64,000 nucleotides of DNA from the NCBI RefSeq assembly GCF_036785885.1, contig NC_092314.1:13413638-13477637 (forward strand), in the 5' to 3' direction. Both the position numbers and the translations under genes were made by a program. Below, in pieces: positions 1 through 11,866 of the stretch; position 1 is the first letter of the stretch, and each line of letters starts with the position of its first letter. Origin of the DNA: Coffea arabica. Taxonomy: Eukaryota > Streptophyta > Magnoliopsida > Gentianales > Rubiaceae. Under the pieces are notes generated by a model. The model did no database searches. It was not told where the DNA came from and worked only from the letters and a program-made list of their open reading frames with translations.

Positions 1-1307
1 ATTTAAATTGCCTGATAGAGATTTTGAGGCCATATCACGTGAATAAAGGTAAAGTACAAATTTTTTTTAAAATTTAAATTGCCTGATAGAGGTATCAAAT
101 TTAAATTTGTATTTACTTTCACAAATTTAATTTTTGTTAAATACAAAACCTACCAGACCCATAAAGAGCCGATACTTTATTCATGTAATGGAGGAAAGCC
201 ATAAAGAATTAATACTTATGGGCTATTTCTTTTTTTAAAAATATTTAATTTATATTAAATATATGACCTATTGGTTTCATTTTTGTAAGAATATTATTAT
301 AACACTTTTTGAATTTTACTTACAAACATTGATGTATTTATCATAAATTAAATGTTTGAAATTAAAATGCCCATAAAAAGTTGGTACTTTGAATAGGCAA
401 TACCTACTTACCCATAAACCATACCCCTTAAAATTTATTAATTATTAATTGATTTGTAGTACTTTGTTATTCCTTTGCTAATACTACTTGGCATGTAGCA
501 CAAAGGGCAAATCTGGCACAAATTTCTCATTTCACTCCCTAAAACAATATTTTAATCGCTTGGACTGAATATGCAAAGAATCAGTAAGTTCAGGGGAGGT
601 AAGTGCAATTTTTTAAATCACAGGGAATGTGAGTGCAGGTGTCAGAAATCTCAGAGGAGGTTTCTGCAATTTTTCCATTTTAAAAACTAGTAAAATCGTC
701 CGATTTGAGCAACGAACCGTTGAACCAGATGTTTAAACCATCTCGATTCTTAGCTTATTTGAAAAAACATTGCCCCACCCTGACATCGTCTGAAAAGCGA
801 CACCATTGGCGCTTACCGGCCTTTTTAATGCAATGCCTACTGTGCCTACTAGCTATTAAATCTTCTCTTCTTTAGCTACCCAATGTTGTGTAATAGTTTA
901 GTTTTGTGTCGTCTAATCTTTTAAAAATTGTAGTTTAACTCTAAATTGTTTAAAAATTTCAAAATTTCGTTCTAAATTTCATACCTTCTATCAACTAGAC
1001 TATTTTAAAAATTAAACTATCCACATTGCAGCTTACTTTTATGCAATTTTTCATTTCTTATTCATAAATTCATGAGTAATTTTATTTTTGTATAATTGAA
1101 ATTTCATGATTTATCAAAGTTAGTTTTTTTTCGTTTTCTTTGTTTAGTGCGTATGTTTGTTACCATCTAGTTTTCTCCTAAGCTCTTGAATGTGTTGTGA
1201 TTGCAAAAATATATTTATTTAGTTGATATTGTATTACTATTTCAACTTTTAAGTTATTATCATCAATAATGAACAAAATACTCTAATCTCACCCATTGAT
1301 TAACTAA
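1..1307. other. AT-rich intergenic DNA, no gene seen
   Basis: No coding region with family resemblance is visible on either strand. A 20-bp direct repeat occurs at 1-20 and 72-91. Around 560-690 lies a decayed segment containing the phrase 'gaggtttctgcaattttt', and a similar phrase occurs near 61365-61380, so it is probably an old dispersed repeat. The remainder is AT-rich low-complexity sequence. Confidence 0.6.
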
Positions 1308-1525
1308 GTATGGATTTACAAGATTCATTTGATTGGTCAATATGATAATACAAATAACATATTAATTATTAGGACATCACGGTCAATAGCACTTCAAAAA
1401 TAACTAACCAAACAATTGAACCAATAATCCTTGACTTAATACAATTTTTTATTTAATGAATGATTTGGGTTTTAAAACCTTAGTTTAATTCTATATTAAC
1501 TCTTCACACATGTTAACAAGTGATT
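1308..1525 (+). repeat. Dispersed ~220-bp repeat, copy 1
   Basis: This segment recurs in the same orientation at 8088-8309. Shared blocks include 'aatacaaataacatattaat', 'aatgaatgrkttgggtttt' and 'cttcacacatgt'. The two copies differ by scattered substitutions and small indels, as expected of an old interspersed repeat. No open frame or terminal repeat was recognised, so its class is unknown. Confidence 0.6.
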
Positions 1526-1864
1526 TTTTTTTTTTTTTTTGAAAGTAACTAATATACACTCACACAGAATTAATATTACATGGTCCTGGTGGAAACAGCC
1601 AAGTCGTGTACTCTATCTACAAATATTCTATCGACTTTAACAATATAAAGCTTATAAAGGAAAGAAGATAACATGATCATGTCCTTCAAAATAGAGACAA
1701 CTGCCAAAGGAGCGGCTGGAATATTAACGCAGTACAGCAGAAGTAGAAGACAACCTGTAGCAACGATGAAAACAGATGCATAATTGGGCTATGCAAAGGA
1801 TCATAGCTAGCTAAGTGCACTCAGACATGCTTGAGCCTCTATCTGAAATGATGATAAAGCACAA

Positions 1865-2111
1865 TTTTTTTTTTTGTCATAACGATAATATTTCTATAAC
1901 TTAATTTATCCTATTCTACGAGGAAGAGATTAAAGAAATTGTGTAAGAGGTTAACAGGTATACAGATTTGACTAGATAAAAGAAATGTATTGACGCCTCC
2001 TTTGAATTTTTTTCAAAGCAAGTGGAGTTTGAACCCGATCTACAGTTCAAAGAGAGATTTTGTCCCTTTAAATCCCTTTTTGCTGTCCACTGAACCAAAG
2101 TTGAGTGGTTT
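1865..2111 (-). mobile_element. tRNA-derived SINE, copy A
   Basis: Read on the minus strand, the segment begins with a box A-like motif (TGGTTCAGTGG, near 2105-2095), followed about 45 bp later by a box B-like motif (GGGTTCAAACTCC). It ends in a short A-tail (T-run 1865-1875 on the plus strand). The same body, including the phrase 'tatacctgttaacctcttac' and the 3' block 'aatattatcgttrtgaca', recurs at 40681-40897 and 41579-41805. Imperfect flanks (ATAAAGCACAATT at 1854 and ATAAAGTACAAATT at 2112) may be a decayed target duplication. Confidence 0.7.
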
Positions 2112-2125
2112 ATAAAGTACAAATT

Positions 2126-3363
2126 GACTGAGTATGTGAATGCAACACACAGCCTTATTATTACAGTAATTAATTAACATGTATATAAACGGGGGAATGC
2201 ACTTTGTTAAAGGAGTGGTCATCTGATGATATGGCATCATGCCATTGGTGGAAATGTGTTCGTCACTCATGTGAAACCGACGTGACTTCTTTTTTTTTTA
2301 ATTATTCCTCTACTTTGTGTATGACATAGTAGGTTACACTTCTTTTTTGGTGCAGTGAACGCTGCTTCTTCTGCTTTCTTTTGAGGGGAGTTACGGATTT
2401 TTTTGTGCTCAGGGCAACCATCCCTCAAGTTTCCTTTGGAACCCTTTTTTCCATTCTCTCCCATACCGTCTCAAAAATTATCCCAAACTACTTCCTCCTC
2501 CATGTCTCTTCAATAAACCTTCAATTATTCTTTCCTTTTTGTGAAAGATAAATGGATCTTCGACATCTTCCTCTTCATCCAAGCAATTTCATTTTTTGGT
2601 GATTGCTTTCTGGTTCTAGATAATTTAAACTTTACAACATGAATTTCATTCAATTTTGATTAATTAGCTAAAGTAGGTCATTTGAATTCATAATAGGTAC
2701 TATTTTTGCTTGGGTAGAATATCTCCCCTTAAGCATCAGCCTTTTCTCATTGTCTTGTTGAATGATAGGTGAAAAAAAATTATTGAAAGCTGCAACCGTG
2801 AAGAAAGGTTACTTAGGAAATGTTGAATAACTGCTCAATTGCTTAGCACTTCATCTATAGTATTAACTAAAAAAAATCCACATTTAATGAAGCAGCTTGT
2901 CATGGCAGCGGCATGGCATTGATGTAAAGCAGGATCCTCCTATTGATGGTAAATGATCTTTACATATTTCGTCGGTAGAAACTCCACTGCAGCAGTTTTC
3001 ATTTTGATTTGTGTTTGCCAAAACAAGGAAATTGATGACTTGAATTAGTACAATTATTCTTTGTTCACTTTGAATTAATATAGATAGTATAACCAATGAT
3101 TTGGATGGAAAATGAGAAATTGCACAACTCATTAATATCCTCCATATGGTCAATATGTTTATTTCTGCTGAGGCTTTACATGATGACTAATTGGATGTGT
3201 AAAATTTTTCTTTAACAATTAAGGTTGATTGTTTTGTCTCTTGAATATCAAGTTTATGAGGTGAGATTGACTTTGACTATTATTTTTTTCCTCTTGAAAA
3301 TTTGAGAAAAATGGTTGTTCTGGATCTTTGAGTTTTAAATACAAGTTTTAGGAAATGATTAGC
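2126..3363. other. Intergenic DNA, no feature recognised
   Basis: Only short open frames without family resemblance are present. Pyrimidine-rich stretches near 2290-2560 do not extend into a gene that I can recognise. Confidence 0.5.
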
Positions 3364-3368
3364 ATTAG
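3364..3368. repeat. Target site duplication, left side of solo LTR
   Basis: ATTAG directly precedes the LTR and is repeated at 4837-4841 directly after it. Five base pairs is the usual target duplication made by LTR retrotransposon integrase. Confidence 0.8.
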
Positions 3369-4836
3369 TGACAGGTGCCGAACCTGTGCAATAATAATAA
3401 ATAAATCCTAACTACCACCTGAAACAGTCAGTAATCAATTCGAGTACTGGAGCAGGGACTCTAGGTGTGCAATGGGTTACTTGATTCACCCTGTTCCCGA
3501 AGAGTTTGCTTAATCCGATATACCTGAATTAATTATTTAACTGAATTCCCTAACTAGTAGACAGTGATAAGCAGGGTCGTCTCCTCAGGGACTGGAGAGA
3601 TATTTGTTTCTTTTCAAATCAAGATTAATGGGGGGGATTTTGGTATCAAAAGCCAACTGAACAAATTAAATGCAGAAACTAATTAATTAAAAGAAATAAC
3701 TAAGAGAAACTCTAGCCAAGGGTATACTTCAGAAATGGTTCATGCACTGATCATTGATGCAAAAAAATAATTCCAACCTTTATTAATAGATTGGTTCTAG
3801 TTGTCTCGCACGCGCTAAACAACCAACCCTTCCTTAATTTATCGATAGCTAAGGTACGACCGTTAGCTATTTCTCTAACCCAAAAACAACCCTAGGTACG
3901 ACCGTAGGATTCAATTTCTAGATTGCAGTAATAATTAGAAAGGCCCAATCCTGACTAACAAACACGCTACGAGGGTTTATTTAAGCTAGATCGTATGTTC
4001 CCCTGACATAAACCCAATTACGCCAGTTGCTACAAAGACAGAGATAGCGAACAATTACGGATTCAGTTACCTCTATTTAGCAAAATAGCCTATATGAATA
4101 ATTAAATATTGCGCATCTATTCAATCACTCACACAAGCTATAGCGGTTAAAAGCAGGAAACATGTGAATACCAATAAATGCAGGAAACAATTAAAAGCGG
4201 TTTAGATCTCACAGTAGTGGTGAACCCATTCGTCAGTTGTCCCCTTGACTAGATGGAGGATTTAGCCACGCCGCATAATTAAATCACCACACGAATTAAT
4301 AGATTGCAAAAGCACTGCGTTTTCTATTAAGAAGCAGGGAATAAAAGGTGTTTTTCCCGTTGGGGAATATTGTCGAACACCTGGCGTGTGTCAGAGGCCA
4401 GTCCGGAGAAAAGAAAAGAGAGACTAAAGACTAGGCTAAAAAACTCAACTAAAACTAGGAATCCCCCTTTCTTTCTGTACGTTCCCCCTTTTAGAGACAA
4501 AAGAAAGATAGACTAAAGCTATCTAGGTGGTCCCCACACATGTGGACAAAACCTCCTCAAGTACTTCCTCTTCCAAGTCCACTTCCGTAGCTTTCTTTGG
4601 AGAGTCCACATGACTTATGGCTTTGCGGTCCCCACCAATCCAAAGGCCCAAGGATTGAAGTCCTTAGAAGTCTCCATATTCTTCATAAAGTCCCTCTTTT
4701 TTTCGGTAGTTTGCTGCTTCCTCCTGAAATTAAGTCCATATACCAAATATGAGTAGATATCAGCAATTAACACAATATTTATCAGGGATAAAAGGGGAAA
4801 TTAATAATAAAATGACTAACAAATTACACCCTATCA
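3369..4836 (-). mobile_element. Solo LTR of an LTR retrotransposon, 1468 bp, with 5-bp target duplication
   Basis: The segment starts TGACAGG and ends CCTATCA, a TG...CA pair within a 7-bp near-perfect inverted terminus. It is flanked by the identical 5-mer ATTAG at 3364-3368 and 4837-4841. No gag-pol coding sequence, primer binding site or second LTR is present, so it is best read as a solo LTR left by recombination between two LTRs. Minus-strand orientation is inferred, because that strand reads from an AT-rich U3-like start into a G-rich transcript-like region. The length suits a Ty3/gypsy element, but the superfamily is not proven. Confidence 0.8.
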
Positions 4837-4841
4837 ATTAG

Positions 4842-6110
4842 CAGAATAGAAAATACTTGTTATATCTAATATGGTTCAGACCATGCTGAGTTAATACTTA
4901 ATAGGCATAATATTATGAGTGTCTGATTGGGTTCCTTAAAATGTATTGGACCATGCTGATTGGATTTCATTCTCTGACTTTCTTCAAAATTCTATCAACT
5001 TTATAATTCTCTATACTTCATAAATTTCTTATGTGAGTCTCTTCTTGTTTCTCTTGAAGTCTCATTATGGCATTTGCTTATGTAGTTGTATTTTTTACTT
5101 GTAGTTGTATTGTTCAATATTGGCTATTTGTTTTAGAATGAAAATTCAAACTACTTGGCAACTTTGTGGTCTACGTTGCATCAATTTTTTTGGAACTGAA
5201 AAGAATGCTGTTATATATTTTCTTTTTACTAAAAAAGAAAATAATAAGATACCGAGATTTTCTGAATTTGAGGAATTCTGGCTAAAACGTTTTGCAATGT
5301 GGTTTGAGGCTATAAATATTAGCCAACATGCAGTGTAAAAGAAAATTATGTGATATCCTATTATTGTTTTTGAGTTGCTTACGAGGTTTATAGTTTGCTC
5401 TAGACAGATCTTTTCTTTTCTTTTTTTTCCAATGTTTTCTTCCCTTCTATTTCATTCTTTCTTCTGTTGCTATCTTTCTTCCTCCTGTGAATATCAATCA
5501 TATTTTCTCTCCTTACCATGAAAAGTTTCTTCTGTATTTTGTTTTAGTGAATTGTTCTAATTTTTTCTTTTCCTTGGACTAAAAGCATCAAAGTTAAGTT
5601 GAAAATTTTTAGAAGCTTTCATTTATCCTGCTTTCTTGAGAAATTTTTTTTGATTCTTTTGCTTTCCTATATGGAAGACATGCCAAGTTGGATTTTGGAA
5701 CACATGTTTGCACTTGAATTTTATCAACTTTTAGTTATGCATAATGTCAAAACTGAAAGTAAATTTTGTTTGGAAACCATTGACCAATTTTTTGCATGTG
5801 GCAAACGTCCATTTTCATTTAGCAGTTTAAGCTTGCATCTTTTGAAACAACTAAGTGATTGTTGCATGGTGGTCATGGGGTTGTTCCAAATGATAGGTGT
5901 GAGATTCACTTTACATGAAGTGAATGACATGTTGCTAGTCATCTGTGCTCTCACCAATGGAGGGTATATATAAATCCACTTGATTGATCTTTTTCTTACA
6001 TGGCCAACATGTTCCTTCCTTTTCTTAGTTGTTCTAGCTAAAGTAGTAGCACTAGTTTTAGTAAAAAAGTTTAGGTATCAGAACTCACTGGCTCACAATC
6101 TTCCTATTCA
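4842..6110. other. Intergenic DNA, no supported gene
   Basis: An open frame of 124 codons at 5599-5973 has strongly biased composition (Phe, Leu, Met) and no recognisable motif. I do not call it a gene. Pyrimidine-rich stretches near 5400-5600 look like plant intron or UTR sequence. Confidence 0.45.
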
Positions 6111-6314
6111 GATCCGAGAGTTAAAGCAAAGAAGCTAGGACTACTAGCTGAGCCATATTTGGAGGGAATGCAATCAATGTGCAAATTGGTTGGTCAAATG
6201 CAGCATATGATCCATCAGGACTATAAGTTCCCTGATGATATTCCAGCAAAGATGCAAGATTTGTTAGGAGCAAATGTGTTAGGAGTTGCATATCTTCATT
6301 TTGTTTCTATTTAA
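6111..6314 (+). other. Exon-like open segment of unknown origin, possible gene relic
   Basis: A polypyrimidine stretch and CAG at 6109-6111 resemble a splice acceptor. Read from GAT at 6111, the frame stays open for 67 codons to TAA at 6312-6314. The peptide is hydrophilic and of ordinary composition, starting DPRVKAKKLGLLAEPYLEGM, unlike the low-complexity frames around it. I do not recognise the family, and no matching upstream exon was found. It may be an exon relic or chance. Confidence 0.25.
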
Positions 6315-6818
6315 GAGGTTATGATCTCTTCCAATGTACCAAAAAAAAAAGAAAAAATAAAGAGGTTCCATTACAGAATATATATAAGGCTTCTTGCAGG
6401 AATTTTTGTTTTTTCCTTTTGATTGGTCATATCCCATAATGTTGTAAAACTTCTCTGACAGCAAAAGTGTATAGGAATTCTAAGGTTGCTTTCCTCAAAA
6501 CTCAATGACAGGAATATGTTAAGAATGAGTTTGGAATTATATTAAGTAATGCAAATTAGTTAATGTAGCTACTTTTTAAGTATGAGATTTCATTTATAAA
6601 TATAGAGGACACCACAACATAACTTGTATGGCGGGCCAATGGTCAGTTGTATATGTCCTAATCATATCTTTATTATGTCCTATTATATTTTTTAAAGGTA
6701 TGGTATTATAATTATCATCTCTTGGACTTTATATTTTTACAATTTTGAACTAATTATATACTTCCTAAGAACACAATTCTAAATATTTTGTTTATCATTC
6801 ACATATGCTACTGTTATA

Positions 6819-7230
6819 CTCCCTCCGTCCCGAAATGAATGTCGCACTTCGGGTCTTGAGTTTCTTTTCAACAGTGTCGCATTTTGGTCTAAGTTCCAGC
6901 GCTACCCCTTCCGTGCATTACTCCATTGAGTGGCAGAAAGAAAAAGCAAGGATGACAAGATGTGTGAGACCCATACTTTACAAATGTGTCCAGCCATTTT
7001 TTTGAGAAAGTAGCTTGCACGGCCATTGTTTGCATTTGCGGTGAGACTCACGCATATTAGAGCAACTCTTGTAGTTTTATGGGACCCATCAAAAACTTAA
7101 AAGGAATCTGGTATATTTAAGGGCATGAGATGGAAATGAGGGAAAGTTTTATGGCCAATTATAGTAAGTGACATTAATTTTGGGACAGACCAAAAAGGAA
7201 AACATGACACTTTCAATGAGACGGAGGGAG
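6819..7230. mobile_element. Stowaway-like MITE, 412 bp
   Basis: The element is bounded by CTCCCTCCGTC and its inverse GACGGAGGGAG, and is flanked by TA on both sides (6817-6818 and 7231-7232). This is the hallmark terminus and TA target duplication of Stowaway (Tc1/mariner-type) MITEs in plants. No transposase frame is present, so any movement would depend on a transposase supplied in trans. Confidence 0.85.
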
Positions 7231-7486
7231 TAATAATTTACAAATTAAGTAGGTATAATTGGACATTTATCCACCGTGCATTTGCATGGTGAATCCCGCC
7301 TAGTATGTCCTAAACGACCCAAGCAATGCTACCTTTAGTATGAATAGATTTAGGATCAAAGGATGAGAGTCATCAGGAATGTTATTACCTACCTGGAAAA
7401 AGAGATATATGTTTTTATTACTTCCAACAAAGCATGGCACCCTGGAGATATTTACTCCAAACGTCTTTCAGTCTTCGTCCAGGAAT

Positions 7487-8003
7487 AGGGCTGCAAACAA
7501 ATTTCAAATTCGAGTGGCTTGAATATGAGCTCGACTCGATCTCGATCAACATTGAGCTCGAACTTACCAAGTCAAACTCAAGCTCAAAAATACTAAACTC
7601 GTTAGCTCGCGAGTCGGTTTGAACTCGATTATATATATGTAGATATATATTATTTTAATAGTAAAATTACATATATATATATATATATATTAAAATAATA
7701 TATATCTACATATATATATTTCTGATATTTTATTATTTGTTAAGAAAAATTATTATTTTATTTATTTTTTAAAAATAAAATAATTTTTTAAATTTTTTTA
7801 AATTCAAACTCGACTCGAATTTGAGTTGAGCTTGAGCTCAAACTTTACATTTTGAATTCATAATTCGAGTTGAGCTTGAGCTCAAACTTTATATTTTGAA
7901 TTCGTCGAATTTGAGTTCGAGTTCAAACTTTATAAACCTAGGTTGAGGCTTGGCTCAATTAGGTTAAAATTCGATTCGATTTAACTCGTTTGCATCCTAT
8001 TCA
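7487..8003. mobile_element. Putative hAT-like non-autonomous TIR element with TCGAG-rich arms
   Basis: The left end (GGGCTGCAAACAA) and right end (TCGTTTGCATCC, inverted) form an imperfect terminal inverted repeat. The arms carry many short forms of 'ctcgagctcgaac' in both orientations, and a palindromic TA-rich centre lies at about 7630-7715. Such repeats are common in plants and usually grouped with non-autonomous hAT elements. No clear 8-bp target duplication was seen, so both superfamily and exact ends are uncertain. Confidence 0.45.
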
Positions 8004-8087
8004 GGAACTATAAGAATAGGTCATATGATATGACGAATGTAAAATTGCATTACCATCCCATTGAAATGACGAATTTATGATGATCCC

Positions 8088-8309
8088 ATTGATATGGATT
8101 TATAGGATTCATTTTATTAGTCAACACAATAATACAAATAACATATTAATTATTTATGACATCACCGGTCAATAACACTTCAAAACGATTAGCCAGACGA
8201 TTAAACCAATAATCCCTAACCTAAAAGGATTTTTAATTTAATGAATGGGTTGGGTTTTAGAACCTTATTTTAATCCTATATTAACACTTCACACATGTAA
8301 ACAAGTGAT
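8088..8309 (+). repeat. Dispersed ~220-bp repeat, copy 2
   Basis: This is the second copy of the repeat at 1308-1525, in the same orientation, with matching order of blocks from 'tatggattta' through 'cacttcacacatgtaaacaa'. Confidence 0.6.
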
Positions 8310-8848
8310 ATGTGATTAATGTCTGATAATCAATAGACATGCTTGCCAACAATGCCTACCAAGGCCACTCACTCGTTAAGACCAACATTGCCATTTCTTT
8401 CAAAGAGTATCACCCTCTTACTTGTCTATAAATACCTTACGATGAAAATCAAAACTACTAACTAATAACCATCCATTAGCATATATAACACTCTTGTCTT
8501 ATCTACCTACTTTATTTTTGTGGACTTGAGCATCGAAATGACCCAGGATATACTACTCCATTTTGCAGTCTCCTAGCTTTTTGTCTTGTTCTTCTATTTG
8601 AGAAGGGTCTGTTCCAATCAACCCTTGTCAGTAGGAATGGAGGGAAAGGAATTTGGAAAGAAACTGAAACTCAAACACGCTAAAGTTTTAACATTTTGGA
8701 GCATAGTACCAAGTTAAAAAATAGCAAAAAAATCTGTATTATTTACTGCAGTTGTCTTTGGATTTGAATTGCCACGTGATTCACTATAAAAGAAAATAGT
8801 TGAATGGATAGTTTTCCAAAATAGAGAAGAGTTTCCTTTAGAATTCAA
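8310..8848. other. Intergenic DNA, no feature recognised
   Basis: AT-rich sequence with no convincing coding potential on either strand. Confidence 0.5.
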
Positions 8849-9002
8849 AGTAACAAAGATATATGTTGAAAAAGTACGTTAACACTTATTGTGATATGAT
8901 GAATATAAGATAAAACAGTGATTAGAAAGATAAAAAAATGGTTGAAAATGTGTTTATGATAGAATCAAAAAAATTTGTAAACAAAGCTTTATCCAAACAC
9001 AC
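8849..9002. repeat. Small MITE-like repeat (family with 'gtgattagaaagataaaa')
   Basis: The segment shares a core ('gtgattagaaagataaaa', then 'gttgaaaatgtgtttatgat') and a right end 'atccaaacacac' with segments at 12625-12772, 13198-13426 and 28735-28923. The copies are AT-rich, 150-230 bp long, and end in forms of GTGTTTGG/CCAAACAC. This suggests a dispersed MITE family. Confidence 0.5.
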
Positions 9003-10544
9003 TCATTATCATCAGTAAATAATTTAACCTTTAGGTGATATACTTCTTTGGCAGTTACAAATCTGGAATCTTGAAAGGATATAAAATCCTACCAAAAAAA
9101 AAGGAAAGAAAGGATAATATGACTATATCTAGCTCTATGGCCTTAAACTTATGTGAAGACAAGATTTTGTGCAACTTTGTGAGGATTTTAGCAATATGCC
9201 GAATAAGACAAATTTAGAAGCTTTCCTCCATTACTAAGGCTAAAATTTTCAAGGAAAACCAATGACTAAAGCTTTGTCAAAAATCTCAAGTTTGTTCTAT
9301 GAAGTTCTTAAATTTCACATTCCATACACATGCTAATTATTTAGGAAAGAATTAGAGTTCTTATTAGGGATTCCCATGCATTCCACCAACAATTCCATTC
9401 GGATAGCAAATTTTGAACATAGTTTTTTCAAATAATTTCTAAAAATAATTTTAAAAAAACCTTTTTCATTCTTTCAATCACCTTTTAACGGATCCTCTTT
9501 AGTGTGTATAGTAGTATTTACCATGAAAATGGTATTACATTGACTAAACCAGAACGAAATGTATTGATTGGTTGCATCAATTTGATACACATTAAGGTTG
9601 CTGAAGGAGCCCATTAGAGGGGTTGGGAATTCAAGGTCAGTTCACTTCGTGCATGATTAGCTGAGTGGGGCTGATTAGCATAAAATAAACAAGGTATGCA
9701 AGGAATAATAAAGAAAGCTTGCCTGTTAAGAAGAGGGGGCGTGAAAATAAATATAGAAAAATTACTAGATTCATCAATTTGAATAATGTATTGTCATTCG
9801 TTATTCTGAAATATTATCATTTTCTTCACTGTCAATAATGTTTCAAATTTTCAACTTGATAAAAATTAGCTAATTTTTTAATCTATATTGAACTGGTTCT
9901 ACTCTTTTATCATGACATATTGATTTCTCTTATTTTAGGAAAAAAAAATGAATGAATTAGTATATTTTCTTTCTACAATGTTGCTAAATGCAAAACATAA
10001 AGAATTCTTATGTAGCTATGTACATATGCAACTCTAAATCTTAACGAATTATTCTTTGATTCAAACAAGAAATTTGGAATTCCATATGTACCATGCATTT
10101 GTCAAGCTAAGGAATTCCAATTAGATTGGAGGTTACAATTTAATATATTTTTTGAATTAGCCAATTTCACTATTTATTCACTTTTTCATCAGAATACAAT
10201 AGTGCTAGTAAGGAAATATGTTCATGTTAAAATGAAAATAGTATTTTTTTAATCCTCCTATCCTTTCCCGCATCCTTTCAACCCCCAATTGCTAAGTATA
10301 AGAATCGAATTCTAAATCTAACGATGGAATAGATTTTAACAGCCTTTCCCTTGAAATGGTATAATTTGAAAATGAAAATAGTATAATATTCATTAGAGAC
10401 ATATATACATGGAGGTACAAACAACCAATTACATGTATCTCTGATGCCTTAATCTTGTTTGTTTTAGATTTTGTAAAATTTGATTATTTAAATTACTTAT
10501 AACATGATGAGACATGTATACCAACTTGCTAATAAGTACTTCAA
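9003..10544. other. Intergenic DNA, no gene seen
   Basis: AT-rich sequence with only short frames and no recognised domain. Confidence 0.5.
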
Positions 10545-11759
10545 CAAATTGTGCAAATGTCATTAAACTATTGCAATGTGTCGCTTTTGGTCACTAAACT
10601 TTTTTATTAGCCAAAAATGTCACTGAACTAATAAATTTGTACCGTTTAGATCACTCTATCTATTTATGCCATTAAGAGAGACGGAAAGTAACTTTTTAAG
10701 GGGTAATTTGGTCTAAAATGAAACTAACTTGCATACAATACTTTCAAATGAGATACAAAATTGCTTAATCCATATTTTGAAATTGCAATACAATGACAAG
10801 GTTAGGGGTGTTTTTGAGGATTTATTTTAGGATAATTTTTGAAAATAAAATAAACACCACCACCCCAACCACCGCCACTGCCCCTTCCCCCTCTCTTCTC
10901 CCTCCCTTTCTTTCTCTGCTTTCTTCCTAATCAACGCCTCCCAATTATTGATCAAACGGCCAAAAATTATCAACGGCTCGTCACAAAGGAAGTACAAGAA
11001 AAGCCAAGATGGCATTATTACTATACATACAAGTAGCGAGATTAGGTGCCAAAGCTAGCCGAGGAAGAGAATCAAGAGCTCTAGAATGGCTTAGTTCGTC
11101 CTAAGCCATGTTCATTTTGATTTGGGCCAATGCTTTATGGAAATTCATGGGAAGTCAAATTGAGTGGAAGTTGAACATCTCCAACCATGGGCGTCAAGTG
11201 CCGAGGCCTTCCTTGATTTGCTCTTTAGCACGTGTGATGTACTCGAAACTAGTGCCTCTGCAACCGAATGGCATTGGGATTGTTCCATATATTGTCGTTC
11301 TCCGGCGAGTTTGGATTGGAGGTTGCAGTTGGAGCTCTGGTTAAGATCAAAAATGGGAGGGAAAGGGGGATTCCAGTAGGAGAGGACAAAAGAGATGAGA
11401 AGGGGAAGGGAAGAGGGAGGAAGAGAGAGAAGGGGAGGGAAGGAAGAGGGAGGAGGAGGAAGAAGAAAGAAAAAGGGAGAGGGAGTAGAGTGGAAGAGGG
11501 GGTGATTGCGGTGGGTGGTAACGTTGGTAGGTGGTGGGTGGTTGTGGGTGAAAGAAGAATGAGGGTATAAAATTTTCAATGGCTGTACAAACGAAATTAT
11601 TCCTCAAAAAGTTAAATTCCATCCCTTCTAATGGCATAACTAGACGGAGTGACCTAAATGGTACAGATTTACTAGTTTACTGATATTTTTGGCTAATAAA
11701 AAAGTTTAGTGACCAAAAATGACACATTACAATTTTTTAGTGACATTTTGTGCAATTTG
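10545..11759. mobile_element. Mutator-like inverted-repeat element, 1.2 kb, with GA-rich non-repeat interior
   Basis: The left arm (10545-10680) and right arm (11628-11759) are inverted copies about 130 bp long. Both carry 'cactaaacttttttattagc' and a block reading about 'ccatttaggtcactc'. Termini are CAAATTG and CAATTTG. The interior (about 10850-11560) is unrelated to the arms and includes a long purine-rich run at 11385-11490. Long TIRs around foreign-looking sequence resemble Mutator-like or Pack-MULE elements. A clean 9-bp target duplication was not found. The internal open frames are compositionally biased and not called as genes. Confidence 0.6.
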
Positions 11760-11866
11760 CTCTAAGTGATAAATACAAAATAACTAGAATACTAAATCCA
11801 ATATTTGACATTCAAGTTCCCAAAAATTTTACAACATGTGCTTTTCTCTTATTCCTAATCATTTAT

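Noticed and set aside
5599..5973. 124-codon open frame on the + strand
   Set aside because: Composition is strongly biased to Phe, Leu and Met, no domain is recognised, and there are no splice or promoter signals around it.
11145..11637. Overlapping open frames of 96-144 codons on both strands
   Set aside because: They arise from a purine-rich tract and give Pro/Ser or Gly/Arg/Lys-rich low-complexity peptides. The region lies inside an inverted-repeat element.
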